A DNA stretch of 64,000 nucleotides from Bombiscardovia asteroides_K (GTDB taxonomy: Bacteria; Actinomycetota; Actinomycetes; Actinomycetales; Bifidobacteriaceae), in contig NZ_CP181447.1 in the NCBI RefSeq assembly GCF_048001765.1, positions 1,736,001 to 1,800,000 of the forward strand. The letters run 5' to 3'. Below the pieces are notes generated by a model. The model was not told the DNA's origin, made no database searches, and saw nothing but the letters and a program-made list of their open reading frames with translations. The translations under genes were made by a program, and so were the position numbers. Numbering within the stretch: the first letter of the stretch is position 1; every line of letters starts with the position of its first letter. Positions 1 to 9,040 of the stretch are shown here, in pieces.

Positions 1-1817
1 TCCAGCTGGCCGCGACATGCCGCGATACAGGCCAGGCAGAAGAAGGCCCGTTCCTTTTGGGCATCATCCCAGGTGGCCTTGTAGAAGGCGTCGTAGGCCT
101 CGTCCATTCGTCCCTGATAGCTCAAGGCGAGACCCAGATTGTAATGAGCCTCGGAATCATAAGGTTGGCTGTTGCGCCAGGTCAGCCGCTTGATGGCCGT
201 GCGGAAGTGCTGTTCTGCTCCGACGAAGTCGCCGCGTCGAAGCAGGAGTCGGCCATAGGCGTTGTTGATGCGCGCATCGCCCGGGTCACGCTTGAGCCCC
301 TCCAGGTAGTAGGGATCAGGCCTGTAAGTGGCATGGCGGTACTGTTCCAGGTGCAGACCGGTCAGCAGCAGTTCCTCATTGGTGGCGATACGCTCCGGCC
401 GATCGGCGGCCTGGGCCGGCTCGGGAATCTTGCCCCCGGCTGGTGGCTGCGGACGATAGCTGACCAGGAGCCCTCCTTGAGCGTCCTCCACCCGGGCTGT
501 CAGTGCAGTGGCCGGACGATCGCCTGTCTCGAATTCGGCCCTGACCTGATTGTCGGGGCCAAGAGTGCCCTGCCACTGGTAAAGGATGGATCCGTCATCT
601 GCAGCGACCTGGATGTGCGCATCCTTCTGAACCCGTGTGGCATAGACGGTGACTCGCCCTTGCCCGGCCTTCAGCCCCTGGGCCTCGATCCCCTCATGCT
701 CACCGGCGGCTCCGAAGGTCTGCTCGGGGCCGACTTCCAGGTTGAGGGCCGCATCCACACTGGCGTTCTTGACCAGACCCACCTGCTTGTAGGGCATGAA
801 GTACTGGGTGAAGGTCTTGCCCTCGTATGGCTTGAGCCAGGTGAAGTCAGGCTGGTTGTCGGTGAAAACCCCGGTCATCAGCTCAACGTAGGGGCCGTCA
901 GCATCGGTCAGATTGCGATCCCAGGCGTGGCCGAAGTCCCCGCAGCCCCAGGTCCACTGCTTCTTGCCCGGGGATACGTGATGGTCAGCCACATGCAGAA
1001 TGCCAGCCTGCCGGGAGAAATCGTAGCCGCCGACGAAGTCATAGTCCGAATGGGCGGCCATATAGGAGGTGGGCACCGGCACGTTCTTGTAACGGCTGAT
1101 GTCCACTCCCTGGGAGTAGTCGTGCTTGTAGTAGGTTCCCGTGGCGATGGGATAGCGGGAGACGTCGCGCTTGCCGTGGTCCATGACCGCAGTGACATCG
1201 GGTGGCATGACGGTCCTGGTGTGTTCGTTGACCGCCACGGCCGGGTTGGCCCACCATAGGAAGGACTGGGGCAGTGGTGTGCCGTTGTAGAGCCGGGACG
1301 AAATTTCGATGACGCTGACTCCGGGATGCAGGGCGATGGTGGTGGTGACCTGGGTGCCGTAGATGCGGTCGGTATCGTGGCAGACCACAGCCTTGCCACC
1401 ATCCGGCAGGTCCTTGAGCGTGCAGTCCACCGGAAGGAAGGTGCTGGGCCGATGGTGCTGCGGCCAGTTGAACTCGATGCCGCCGGAAATCCAAGGGCCG
1501 GTCAGCCCTACCAGAGCAGGCTTGATGACCCGGTTGCGGTAGACGAAGTCATAGTCATTGGTCTTGTCCCGGGCATACTGGATTCGTCCGCCCAGCTCAG
1601 GCAGGACGGTCACCTCAAGGTATTCGTTCTCCAGGATGACCGCCTTGTAGTCCTGATTCTTGCATTCATCCGAGATGGTCTCGATGACCGGGTAAGGATA
1701 GACCCGTCCCGAAGAGCCCTGGTAGACTCGATTTTCAATAAATTGTGGATTCTTGTCCGGTTTTCCAATCCCGTAGGTTGGAATCGTAAGCTCTGTGACT
1801 TTTACTGTGACGCCCAT
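1..1817 (-). CDS. DUF5107 domain protein with TPR repeats (3' end outside window)
   Basis: The frame is open from the window edge to an ATG at 1815-1817 (a second in-frame ATG lies at 1821-1823), so the C-terminus is missing. The first 330 or so residues resemble DUF5107 proteins of actinobacteria, which look like sugar-mutarotase-type beta sandwiches; visible motifs include VLPELGGRIQYARD and GPWISGGIEFNWPQHH. From about residue 490 there are tetratricopeptide-like helices (AYGRLLLRRGDFVGAEQHF, then HYNLGLALSYQGRMDEAYDA). An AAGGGG Shine-Dalgarno is 9 nt before the chosen ATG. No signal peptide is seen, so it is probably cytoplasmic. The family function is unknown; a carbohydrate-related role is inference. 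Homology is called from motif memory only. Confidence 0.75.
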   Translation of the reverse strand, partial: MGVTVKVTELTIPTYGIGKPDKNPQFIENRVYQGSSGRVYPYPVIETISDECKNQDYKAVILENEYLEVTVLPELGGRIQYARDKTNDYDFVYRNRVIKPALVGLTGPWISGGIEFNWPQHHRPSTFLPVDCTLKDLPDGGKAVVCHDTDRIYGTQVTTTIALHPGVSVIEISSRLYNGTPLPQSFLWWANPAVAVNEHTRTVMPPDVTAVMDHGKRDVSRYPIATGTYYKHDYSQGVDISRYKNVPVPTSYMAAHSDYDFVGGYDFSRQAGILHVADHHVSPGKKQWTWGCGDFGHAWDRNLTDADGPYVELMTGVFTDNQPDFTWLKPYEGKTFTQYFMPYKQVGLVKNASVDAALNLEVGPEQTFGAAGEHEGIEAQGLKAGQGRVTVYATRVQKDAHIQVAADDGSILYQWQGTLGPDNQVRAEFETGDRPATALTARVEDAQGGLLVSYRPQPPAGGKIPEPAQAADRPERIATNEELLLTGLHLEQYRHATYRPDPYYLEGLKRDPGDARINNAYGRLLLRRGDFVGAEQHFRTAIKRLTWRNSQPYDSEAHYNLGLALSYQGRMDEAYDAFYKATWDDAQKERAFFCLACIAACRGQL

Positions 1818-1840
1818 GGTCATCAGCCCCTTGTCTGCTC

Positions 1841-1861
1841 AGCAAACTGTATATATTTGCT
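1841..1861 (-). promoter_or_regulatory. Imperfect palindrome upstream of the DUF5107 gene
   Basis: AGCAAA and TTTGCT form 6-bp inverted arms around the AT-rich core CTGTATATA, about 24 nt before the start codon. On the minus strand the core includes TATACA, which could act as a -10 element. Operator function is a guess from position and symmetry. Confidence 0.25.
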
Positions 1862-2000
1862 CTCAGTCTATAGTCGGAATCGGGCCTCAGAACCGCATAA
1901 ATTGTTTGAAAATATTAAAAAATTGCTACTGGGTCGCCATGACTGACCAGCATCTGTTGAGCTCGGGTCGAATGCTGAAAATGCACGGATGCATACACAT

Positions 2001-2034
2001 GAAAGGGGGTCGCCCCATCAAGGACCGACCCCCT
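2001..2034 (-). terminator. Rho-independent terminator after the ABC exporter genes
   Basis: A 9-bp perfect stem AGGGGGTCG/CGACCCCCT (2004-2012 with 2026-2034), loop 13 nt, followed on the minus strand by TTTCAT. It lies about 75 nt after the stop of the 2108-4120 gene. Confidence 0.7.
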
Positions 2035-2107
2035 AGGCTGACGTTCACTTAATGCCGGATCAAGCCTTTCAACATCTTCCTGCGATCTTCGGCAATCCCG
2101 TAGAGCC

Positions 2108-4120
2108 CTACTCCAGCTCCAGGGCTCCGGTGTAGAGCTGATAGTACTCGCCATGCTTGGCTATCAGCTCATCGTGGTTGCCGCGCTCGATGATCCGCCC
2201 ATGGTCCAGGACCATGATCACATCAGAGTTGCGAACTGTGGAGAGCCGGTGGGCGATGACGAAGACCGTCCGGCCGCGCATGAGTGCGTCCATGCCCTGC
2301 TGGACCACCTCCTCGGTCCTGGTATCGATTGAGGAAGTGGCTTCGTCCAGGATCATGGCCGGAGGATCGGCCACAGCCGCCCTGGCGATTGAGATCAGCT
2401 GGCGCTGACCCTGGGACAGTCCGCTTCCATCCCCCTCGAGCACGGTCTGGTAACCCTGGGGAAGCATGCGGATGAAACTGTCGGCATTGGTCATCCTGGC
2501 AGCTTCAACGCATTCCTGGTCCGTGGCATCCAAGCGACCATAGCGGATGTTATCCAGGACAGTGCCGGTGAAGAGGTTGACATCCTGAAGGACGATGCCC
2601 AATGAGCGGCGGAGGTCAAGCTTGCGAATGTTCTTCACATCGATCCCGTCATAGAGGATCTGGCCCTGCTGGATGTCGTAGAAACGGTTGATCAGGTTGG
2701 TGATCGTGGTCTTGCCGGCCCCGGTGGCACCGACCAGCGCCACCTTTTGCCCAGGCTTGGCGAACCAGGTGATGTCGTGCAGAACAGGCTTGCTCGGGTC
2801 ATACGCGAAGCTGACGTCGGTGAACCGCACATCCCCCTGGAGGAGGGTGTATCGCCCGTCAGGAGAGGTGATTGCCTGATCCTTGGCCTTCAGGGCAACG
2901 TCGCAGGCATCGCCGGGAAGCTTCATGGCGGCCTCCAGGGAGCGCCTGCCGTCGTCGTCGGCTTCGCGCTTCCAGGCCCAGTGCCCTGTCTCGTGGTCGA
3001 CGGGGGTCATGGTCCGGCCGTCCGAGGCCAGTTCGACGCTGACCAATCTGACCGTACCCTGATCGGACTCGACGGGCTGGTCCATCAGGTCGAAGATCCG
3101 GGAGGCACCGGCCAGGGCCATCATGACCATGTTGAACTGCATGGAGACCTGGCCGATGGGGTTGATGAAGGAGCGGGAGAGGGTCAGGAGGGAGACGATG
3201 GTTCCCAGGGTCAGCGGCCCTGCCCCGGTCAGTCCCACGTTGCCCATGCCAGCGATGCCGGCCAGCCCACCGACGATGGCCAGGATGACATAGAGCAGGT
3301 AGCCCATGTTGCCCACGACCGGCATGGTGACATTGCCGTAGGTGTTGGCCCGGGCCGAGGCCTGGAAAAGCTCCTCGTTCCTCTCCTCGAAGACCTTGGC
3401 GGTAGCATCCTCGTGGTTGAAGACCTTGATGACCTTCTGTCCGTTGACGGCCTCTTCAACGAAGGCGTTCACCTGGCCCAGATAGCGCTGCTGGTGAACG
3501 AAGTACCGACCGCTTCGGGTGACCAGAACCCGGACCACCACAATAAGAACCGCCGCGAAGACCAGGGTCAGGACGGTGAAGGGGATGGAGAGCCAGAGCA
3601 TGGAGATCAGTGCCGCCAGGGCGGACAGGACGGAGGAGACCATCTGCGGGAAGGACTGGGAGATTGCCTGACGGAGGGTATCCGTGTCGTTGGTGTAGCG
3701 GCTCATGGTGTCGCCGTGCTCATGGGTGTCGAAGAAGCCGATGGGCAGCTCCTGCTGGTGGGCGAACATCTGGTCGCGGATGGTCTTCAGGGTGCCCTGC
3801 TCCACCTTGACGATCAGCCAGTTCCAGAACCAGGAGCAGAAGGTCCCCACGGCATAGAGGCAGCCCATCAGAATCAGGGTCCTCATCAGCGGTCCCCAGT
3901 CAGGGTCGGAGGCCCCGACCAGGGGCAGGATATAGTGGTCGATCAGTGGCTGCAGGAAGAAGGCGGATGCGGCCTGGGCCCCGGCACTGATGATGATGCA
4001 GACCACGATCACCGCCAGCTGCCAGCGGTAGGCCAACAAGTAGCTCAGGAGGCGACGGGTCGTTCCCGGCGCGGCCTTGTCCAGACGGGGTTTGCGGTCC
4101 TTGAATGATCCGTCACTCAT
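2108..4120 (-). CDS. ABC exporter half-transporter, catalytically complete subunit
   Basis: Permease-ATPase fusion of 670 aa with about six membrane helices (residues 35-340) and a C-terminal ABC domain. Walker A is GATGAGKTT near residue 461, Walker B is MILDEATSS near 588 with the catalytic Glu present, and the H-loop is AHRLST. The signature is LSQGQ rather than LSGGQ. Together with the partner at 4113-5987 this is the pattern of heterodimeric multidrug or peptide exporters (BmrCD, TM287/288 type). The ATG at 4120 was chosen because AGGAGG lies just upstream and the start overlaps the partner's stop by 8 nt, implying translational coupling. An upstream in-frame ATG at 4219 would lie deep in the partner gene. 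About 80 residues of low-similarity sequence separate the membrane and ATPase domains. Substrate unknown. Confidence 0.9.
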   Translation of the reverse strand: MSDGSFKDRKPRLDKAAPGTTRRLLSYLLAYRWQLAVIVVCIIISAGAQAASAFFLQPLIDHYILPLVGASDPDWGPLMRTLILMGCLYAVGTFCSWFWNWLIVKVEQGTLKTIRDQMFAHQQELPIGFFDTHEHGDTMSRYTNDTDTLRQAISQSFPQMVSSVLSALAALISMLWLSIPFTVLTLVFAAVLIVVVRVLVTRSGRYFVHQQRYLGQVNAFVEEAVNGQKVIKVFNHEDATAKVFEERNEELFQASARANTYGNVTMPVVGNMGYLLYVILAIVGGLAGIAGMGNVGLTGAGPLTLGTIVSLLTLSRSFINPIGQVSMQFNMVMMALAGASRIFDLMDQPVESDQGTVRLVSVELASDGRTMTPVDHETGHWAWKREADDDGRRSLEAAMKLPGDACDVALKAKDQAITSPDGRYTLLQGDVRFTDVSFAYDPSKPVLHDITWFAKPGQKVALVGATGAGKTTITNLINRFYDIQQGQILYDGIDVKNIRKLDLRRSLGIVLQDVNLFTGTVLDNIRYGRLDATDQECVEAARMTNADSFIRMLPQGYQTVLEGDGSGLSQGQRQLISIARAAVADPPAMILDEATSSIDTRTEEVVQQGMDALMRGRTVFVIAHRLSTVRNSDVIMVLDHGRIIERGNHDELIAKHGEYYQLYTGALELE

Positions 4121-5987
4121 GGTCCTTGTCCTCCTCGCTCTGGTTCCTGGTCTGTGATTCGTAGATGGATCGGTACTCCTGACAGGTTCGCAGGAGCTCC
4201 TGGTGGGTGCCCTTGTCAAGAATCCTGCCCTCCTCCAGGACCACGATCATGTCCGCGTCCTCCACCGAGGCCAGACGCTGGGAGATGATGATCTTGGTGG
4301 TGTCAGGAATCTCCTGGCTGAAGGCGCGGCGGATCAGCTGGTCGGTCTTGGTGTCCACGGCGCTGGTTGAGTCATCCAGAATCAGGATGTCAGGCTTCTT
4401 CAGAAGGGCCCGTGCGATGCACAGACGCTGTCGCTGGCCGCCGGAGAGGTTGGTGCCGCCCTCGTCCAGGTAGGTCTGATAGCCATCGGGAAACTCCCGC
4501 ACGAAACCGTCGGCCTGGGCCAGGGTGCAGGCGCGCACCAGCTCTTCGTCAGTGGCTCTGGGGTTGCCCCAGCGCAGGTTCTCGGCGATGGTCCCGGTGA
4601 AGAGGACATTCTTCTGGAGCACCATGGCCACCTGGTCGCGCAGGACGGTCAGATCATACTGGCGCACATCCACCCCGCCCACCTGGAGGGACCCTTCGGT
4701 TACGTCATAGAGACGAGGAATGAGCTGGACCAGGCTGGACTTGGAGGAGCCGGTCCCGCCCACGATGCCCAGGGTGGAGCCCGAGGGAACATCCAGATTG
4801 ATATGGCTCAGAACGGGACGTTCGGACCGGTCCGAGTAGCGGAAGGTCACATCCTGGAAGCTGATGGATCCATTGGCCACCTTCATGACCGGCTTGGCGG
4901 GATCATGCACAGTGCTGACCTCGTTCAGAACCTGGCAAATGCGCTCGGCCGAGGCCTGGGAGATAACCACCATGACCACGATCATGGAGACCATGTTCAT
5001 GGCCATCATGATCTGGATGGCATAGGTGACCAGAGCGGTCAGATCGCCTGTGGTCAGCCCCAGGGCAGCATTGTTCCCAGATGCCACAATCTGGGAGGCG
5101 CCCATCCAGGATATGACCAGCAGAGAAGCGTAGATGCAGAAGTTCAACAGTGCCGGGTTCAGGCTCATGATTCGCTCGGCCTTGCAGAAGGCTCGGTAGA
5201 TGGCCACGGAAATGCCGTTGAATTTGTGCTCCTCGTAGTCCTCTCGGTTGTAGGATTTGACAACCCTGATACCTTGGAGGTTCTCATCCACCACATTGTT
5301 GAGGTGGTCGTAGGTATGGAAGACCCGCTCGAAGATGGGATGAACCAGCAGGGACAGGCCGATCAGCCCGAAGCCCAGGATGGGGATGGCAATCAGGAAG
5401 ACCAGAGATATGGGCCTGGAAATCCTATAAGAAAAGAGCCAGGCCACAATGACCATGATCGGCGCCCTGACCCCTACCCTGATGACCATCTGATAGGCGT
5501 TCTGCAGATTGGTCACATCGGTGGTCAGCCTGGTGATGATGGACCCTGTGGAGAAGCGGTCGATGTTGGTGAAGCTGAAGGATTGCACCTTGGCGAACAG
5601 ATCGCTGCGGACATTCCTGGCCAAGCCGGAAGAGGCGATGGCCGCGTACCGCCCGGACATGAACCCGGAGAACAGGGAGACGGCCGAGCAGGCCAACAAT
5701 ATCAGCCCGAACTTGAAGATGGCCGGCATGGACCTCCCCGAGACCCCTTGGTCGATCAGGGAGGCCATGATGGTCGGGATCACAATCTCTAGAACGCTCT
5801 CAAGAAAGACGAAGGCCGGAGCCAGAAAGCTGGCCTTCCGGTATTCGCGCAGGGAGCGCAGGATGGTTCGGATGGTGTGCTTCGGACGCGCTGGTTCCTG
5901 TTTATCCGATCTGACCACGGATGCCGTAGACCCCTTCAAATGGACCTCTTCTGTTTCTGTACTGGTTTCTCTATCTTTTACGGCCAA
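4113..5987 (-). CDS. ABC exporter half-transporter, degenerate-site subunit
   Basis: 624-aa permease-ATPase fusion. Six membrane helices precede an ABC domain with Walker A GGTGSSKSS (about residue 407, Ser in place of the usual Gly before Lys), a canonical LSGGQ signature, Walker B LILDDSTSA (Asp instead of the catalytic Glu, about 530) and Gln instead of His in the switch loop (SQRLAS). These are the usual losses in the non-hydrolysing subunit of a heterodimeric exporter; the working site would use the LSGGQ of this protein and Walker motifs of the partner. The start is uncertain: the frame begins with TTG directly after an in-frame TGA and has no good Shine-Dalgarno; TTG at residue 17 or GTG at residue 25 are alternatives. 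First gene of the two-gene operon. Substrate unknown. Confidence 0.87.
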   Translation of the reverse strand: MAVKDRETSTETEEVHLKGSTASVVRSDKQEPARPKHTIRTILRSLREYRKASFLAPAFVFLESVLEIVIPTIMASLIDQGVSGRSMPAIFKFGLILLACSAVSLFSGFMSGRYAAIASSGLARNVRSDLFAKVQSFSFTNIDRFSTGSIITRLTTDVTNLQNAYQMVIRVGVRAPIMVIVAWLFSYRISRPISLVFLIAIPILGFGLIGLSLLVHPIFERVFHTYDHLNNVVDENLQGIRVVKSYNREDYEEHKFNGISVAIYRAFCKAERIMSLNPALLNFCIYASLLVISWMGASQIVASGNNAALGLTTGDLTALVTYAIQIMMAMNMVSMIVVMVVISQASAERICQVLNEVSTVHDPAKPVMKVANGSISFQDVTFRYSDRSERPVLSHINLDVPSGSTLGIVGGTGSSKSSLVQLIPRLYDVTEGSLQVGGVDVRQYDLTVLRDQVAMVLQKNVLFTGTIAENLRWGNPRATDEELVRACTLAQADGFVREFPDGYQTYLDEGGTNLSGGQRQRLCIARALLKKPDILILDDSTSAVDTKTDQLIRRAFSQEIPDTTKIIISQRLASVEDADMIVVLEEGRILDKGTHQELLRTCQEYRSIYESQTRNQSEEDKDHE

Positions 5988-6087
5988 TCACCGACATGCA
6001 ACACCCTCGAAAGAGGGCCTGAATGCACCTAGGCTATCATCCTGTCCGCCAGGGTTGGGGGGACGCGCGGGGATTTCCGCCCTCCAC

Positions 6088-6126
6088 AAAAAGAAGCTGT
6101 CACGCCCCTTGGGGTCATGCAGCTTC
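6088..6126 (-). terminator. Terminator after adk
   Basis: Outer stem GAAGCTG/CAGCTTC (6120-6126 with 6093-6099), an inner CCCC-AA-GGGG stem, then TTTTT on the minus strand. This closes the S10-spc-adk transcription unit about 107 nt after the adk stop. Confidence 0.9.
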
Positions 6127-6232
6127 TATGCTTCAGTTAGTCCTATCAGCGAGTCTTACCAGTGTGTCCCGGACAGGGCATTCTCAGAGTTGATTCAGCT
6201 GTCGACAGGCCTCTCGCCCAATAGGCTATGGA

Positions 6233-6805
6233 TTAGCGCTCATCCAACTTGGTGATGATCTCCTTGGAGATCTGGTCGACCTCGCCCTGGCCATCCACTG
6301 CAACCAGAAGGCCACGGGACTTATAGGTGTTCAGCAGCGGTGCAGTCTCCTTGGCATAGATATCCAGACGCTTGGCGATGGCCTCGGGAGTATCGTCTGC
6401 CCGCCCCTCTTCCTTAGCCCGCTTGGCGATGCGCTGCATGAGCACGTCATGGTCGGCATCCAGGGCCACCACAGCCGTCAGTGGCGTGCCCAGCTCTTTG
6501 AGCATCTTGTCCAGCGCCTCGACCTGGGAGGCCGAACGGGGGTAGCCGTCCAGAATCCAGCCCTGGGCTGCGTCGTCCATGCCCAGCCGGTCCTTGACGA
6601 TCTTGTTGGTCAGCTCGTCTGGCACCAACTCACCCTTGTCGGTGTAGGCCTTGGCCTGCTTGCCCAGCTCGGTTCCGTTCTTCAGGTTGTAGCGGAAAAT
6701 GTCACCGGTGGAGATGGCCGGAATCCCATAATGCTTGCTGAGCAAAGCCGCCTGCGTGCCCTTGCCAACACCTTGAGGTCCCATGATCAACAGTCGCTGT
6801 GCCAT
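6233..6805 (-). CDS. adk: Adenylate kinase
   Basis: Catalyses ATP + AMP to 2 ADP in the cytoplasm. 190 aa, the short form that lacks the extended LID insertion, common in actinobacteria. The P-loop GPQGVGKGTQ sits at residues 9-18, the AMP-site motif STGDIFR near 32, DGYPR near 85, and an RADDTPEAIAKRL segment near 135. The start has AAAGGA upstream. It follows secY as in the spc operon, but is separated from it by 254 nt containing a hairpin (6974-7014). Downstream is a terminator and then an ABC exporter rather than infA-rpmJ-rpsM. Confidence 0.97.
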   Translation of the reverse strand: MAQRLLIMGPQGVGKGTQAALLSKHYGIPAISTGDIFRYNLKNGTELGKQAKAYTDKGELVPDELTNKIVKDRLGMDDAAQGWILDGYPRSASQVEALDKMLKELGTPLTAVVALDADHDVLMQRIAKRAKEEGRADDTPEAIAKRLDIYAKETAPLLNTYKSRGLLVAVDGQGEVDQISKEIITKLDER

Positions 6806-6973
6806 TCCCTATCCTTTGTTCGATGTTCTTGTTCTATTGTTCTTAGCTCTCCGGTCCCAGACGGCCTTAGCTGTCTTAGCCGCGCAGAACCTTCATTTAC
6901 GTATGCTAGCGGCTACCTGGTCCAATACAGGTTCCACTCACTAAGCTCATGCAAACTGTCTCCCGGATATAAC

Positions 6974-7014
6974 AAGGTCCGGCCCCATGCCGCCAAGGGC
7001 CGGGGCCGGACCTT
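6974..7014 (-). terminator. Strong hairpin between secY and adk
   Basis: A 13-bp perfect stem (7002-7014 with 6974-6986, AAGGTCCGGCCCC and complement), followed on the minus strand by GTTATAT. The tail is weaker than a full U-tract, so partial termination or RNA processing between secY and adk is plausible. Confidence 0.6.
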
Positions 7015-7059
7015 CAACTGTCTTAGTCTGACACCACTTGCGGGTGTTCGGAAGAAGGG

Positions 7060-8388
7060 TCAGCCCTCCTTGTGTTCGCCCTCCAGCAGGAAGCCGGTGT
7101 ACTGGAACTGCTCGGTCTGCGCCCTGGCCTGTCGCAGGGTATCCAAGCCGACACCAGCGATAATCAGAATGGTGGTGCCGCCGAAGGGCAGCTTGGAGTT
7201 GATCTTCAGCAGCATGATCAGCACCGTGGGAATCAGAGCCACAAAGAGCAGATAGATGGCGCCCACCGTGTTCAGGCGATTCATCACGTATGACAAGTAC
7301 CGGCTGGTGGCCCGTCCGGCCCTGATACCCGGGATGAAGCCACCATACTCCTTCATGTTGTCGGCCGTCTCATCAGGGTTGAAGGTGATGGACGTGTAGA
7401 AGAAGCAGAAGAAGACAATCATGACCGAGTAGAGCACGATGTACCAGACCGAGGTCGTATTTGCCATGTTGGCATCAATCCACTTGACCCAGCTCTGATC
7501 GGAATTGCCGAACTGGGCAATAAGGGTCGGAATAGCCAAAATGGAGGAGGCGAAGATCGGTGGAATCACGCCGGACATATTGATCTTGAGCGGCAGATAG
7601 GTGGAAGAGCCGCCGTACATCTTGCGACCAATCATCCTGCGGGTGTACTGGACAGGGATGCGGCGCTGAGCCAGTTCCACGTAGTCGACCAGAATCAGAA
7701 TAACCAGCAAAACGGTCACGACAATGCCGAACTTGACCCAGTCGCCGTCCTTGCCATTGGTCCCCCAACCGATGTTCCAAAGCTGGGGCAGGAAGCCGGA
7801 GCAGATGGAGATGAAGATCAGGACGGACATACCATTGCCGATGCCCTTGTCGGTGATCAACTCGGCCATCCACATAATGAAACCGGTGCCGCCGGTCATG
7901 ATCAGAACCATGACGGCCATATTCCACCAGGAGCTGTCAGGAATGACCTGCTGTTGACAGGCACCGCCGAAGAGCGCACCCTTGTTGGCCGTAACCAGAA
8001 TGGTCGTGGACTGCAGCACCGCCAGGCCGATGGTCAGATACCTGGTGTACTCGGTCAGTTTAGCCTCGCCTGACTGGCCTTCCTTGTGCAGAGCCTCGAA
8101 GCGAGGAATGACCACGCGCAGCAACTGCACCACAATTGAAGCAGTGATGTAGGGCATGATGCCCAGTGCAAAGATGGACAGCTGCAGCAGGGCTCCGCCC
8201 GAGAACAGGTTCACCAGACCGATGAAGTCCTCATTGCCGGCCGTGGTGATGCACTTTTGCACGGCGGGATAATCCACGCCTGGGGTAGGTATGAACGACC
8301 CGATGCGATAGATGATGATGATGCCAAGAACGAAGAAGATTTTCTTCCTCAACTCCTTGGTCCTGAAGGCCTGGATTAACGTCCTCAC
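7060..8388 (-). CDS. secY: Protein translocase subunit SecY
   Basis: Central pore of the Sec translocon in the cytoplasmic membrane. 442 aa, the usual length, with about ten hydrophobic helices. The N-terminus reads KELRKKIFFVLGIIIIYR, the plug/lateral-gate region has FSGGALLQLSIFALGIMPYI, and the C-terminal cytoplasmic loop has FIPGIRAGRATSRYL. The GTG start at 8386-8388 is supported by GGAGGG seven bases upstream. It sits at the end of the spc operon, 185 nt after rplO, with alternative hairpins in the gap. Confidence 0.97.
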   Translation of the reverse strand: MRTLIQAFRTKELRKKIFFVLGIIIIYRIGSFIPTPGVDYPAVQKCITTAGNEDFIGLVNLFSGGALLQLSIFALGIMPYITASIVVQLLRVVIPRFEALHKEGQSGEAKLTEYTRYLTIGLAVLQSTTILVTANKGALFGGACQQQVIPDSSWWNMAVMVLIMTGGTGFIMWMAELITDKGIGNGMSVLIFISICSGFLPQLWNIGWGTNGKDGDWVKFGIVVTVLLVILILVDYVELAQRRIPVQYTRRMIGRKMYGGSSTYLPLKINMSGVIPPIFASSILAIPTLIAQFGNSDQSWVKWIDANMANTTSVWYIVLYSVMIVFFCFFYTSITFNPDETADNMKEYGGFIPGIRAGRATSRYLSYVMNRLNTVGAIYLLFVALIPTVLIMLLKINSKLPFGGTTILIIAGVGLDTLRQARAQTEQFQYTGFLLEGEHKEG

Positions 8389-8491
8389 CTAAGTTCCCTC
8401 CCTACGCGCCCGCGCGTTGGTCCCGGTGCATCGCACCTTCTTGCTCCGACCAGCTTAACCGATGGCTCCGTCAAATCCCGACGGCAACCAG

Positions 8492-8541
8492 GCCGGAAAC
8501 GAGTTCCGGCCCCCGCCCGCTTGGAGCGGGGAGGGCCGGAA
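8492..8541 (-). promoter_or_regulatory. Two mutually exclusive hairpins between rplO and secY
   Basis: On the minus-strand transcript TTCCGGCCCTCCCCGC (8541-8526) can pair with a segment ending GGGGCCGGAA (8520-8504). The last seven bases of that segment (GCCGGAA, 8510-8504) can instead pair with TTCCGGC (8498-8492). The two folds cannot coexist. No U-tract follows, so this is a candidate attenuator or processing element rather than a classical terminator. Confidence 0.4.
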
Positions 8542-8573
8542 TCATCTGCCTTGCGGTCTGTCCCCTATGAGTA

Positions 8574-9038
8574 TCAGTCCTCGGAGACGGACCCGCCTGC
8601 GGCTTCTATCTTGCTTCTGGCCGAGGCCGAGGCCTTGACGCCCTTGAGGGTGAAAGCAGCCTTGACGTCACCATCACCCAGGACTTTAACAGGGCGGCCC
8701 TTGCGGACCGCTCCCTTGTTGACCAGATCCTCGACAGTGACTTCGCCGCCCTTGGGGAAGAGCCCCTCCAGAGCACCCAGGTTGACCACCTGGTACTCCT
8801 TCTTGAAGGGGCTCCTGAACCCGCGCAGCTTGGGCAGCCGCATGTACAGGGGCAGCTGGCCGCCTTCAAAGCCCGGACGGACCTGGTAGCGAGCCTTGGT
8901 GCCCTTGGTGCCACGACCGGAGGTCTTGCCCTTGGACCCCTCGCCACGACCCACACGGATGCGGTCGCGCTTGGCGCCTGGAGCGGGACGCAGGTCATGC
9001 ATCTGCAGGATGGTTGGCTCTTGCTTGTCGCTGGCCAT
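8574..9038 (-). CDS. rplO: Ribosomal protein L15
   Basis: Large-subunit protein binding 23S rRNA late in 50S assembly. 154 aa with the Gly-rich basic N-terminal region RVGRGEGSKGKTSGRGTKG (residues 28-46) and a globular C-terminal domain ending KIEAAGGSVSED. Two nt separate it from rpmD in the spc order rpsE-rpmD-rplO-secY. Confidence 0.97.
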   Translation of the reverse strand: MASDKQEPTILQMHDLRPAPGAKRDRIRVGRGEGSKGKTSGRGTKGTKARYQVRPGFEGGQLPLYMRLPKLRGFRSPFKKEYQVVNLGALEGLFPKGGEVTVEDLVNKGAVRKGRPVKVLGDGDVKAAFTLKGVKASASARSKIEAAGGSVSED

Positions 9039-9040
9039 AA

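Noticed and set aside
57..1259. A 400-aa open frame on the plus strand
   Set aside because: It is antisense to the DUF5107/TPR gene, whose minus-strand frame gives recognisable motifs and runs out of the window. The plus-strand translation has no family features.
2747..5792. Long plus-strand frames of 453 and 329 aa
   Set aside because: Both are antisense to the two ABC exporter genes and have the His/Gly/Asp-rich composition of GC-skewed shadow frames.
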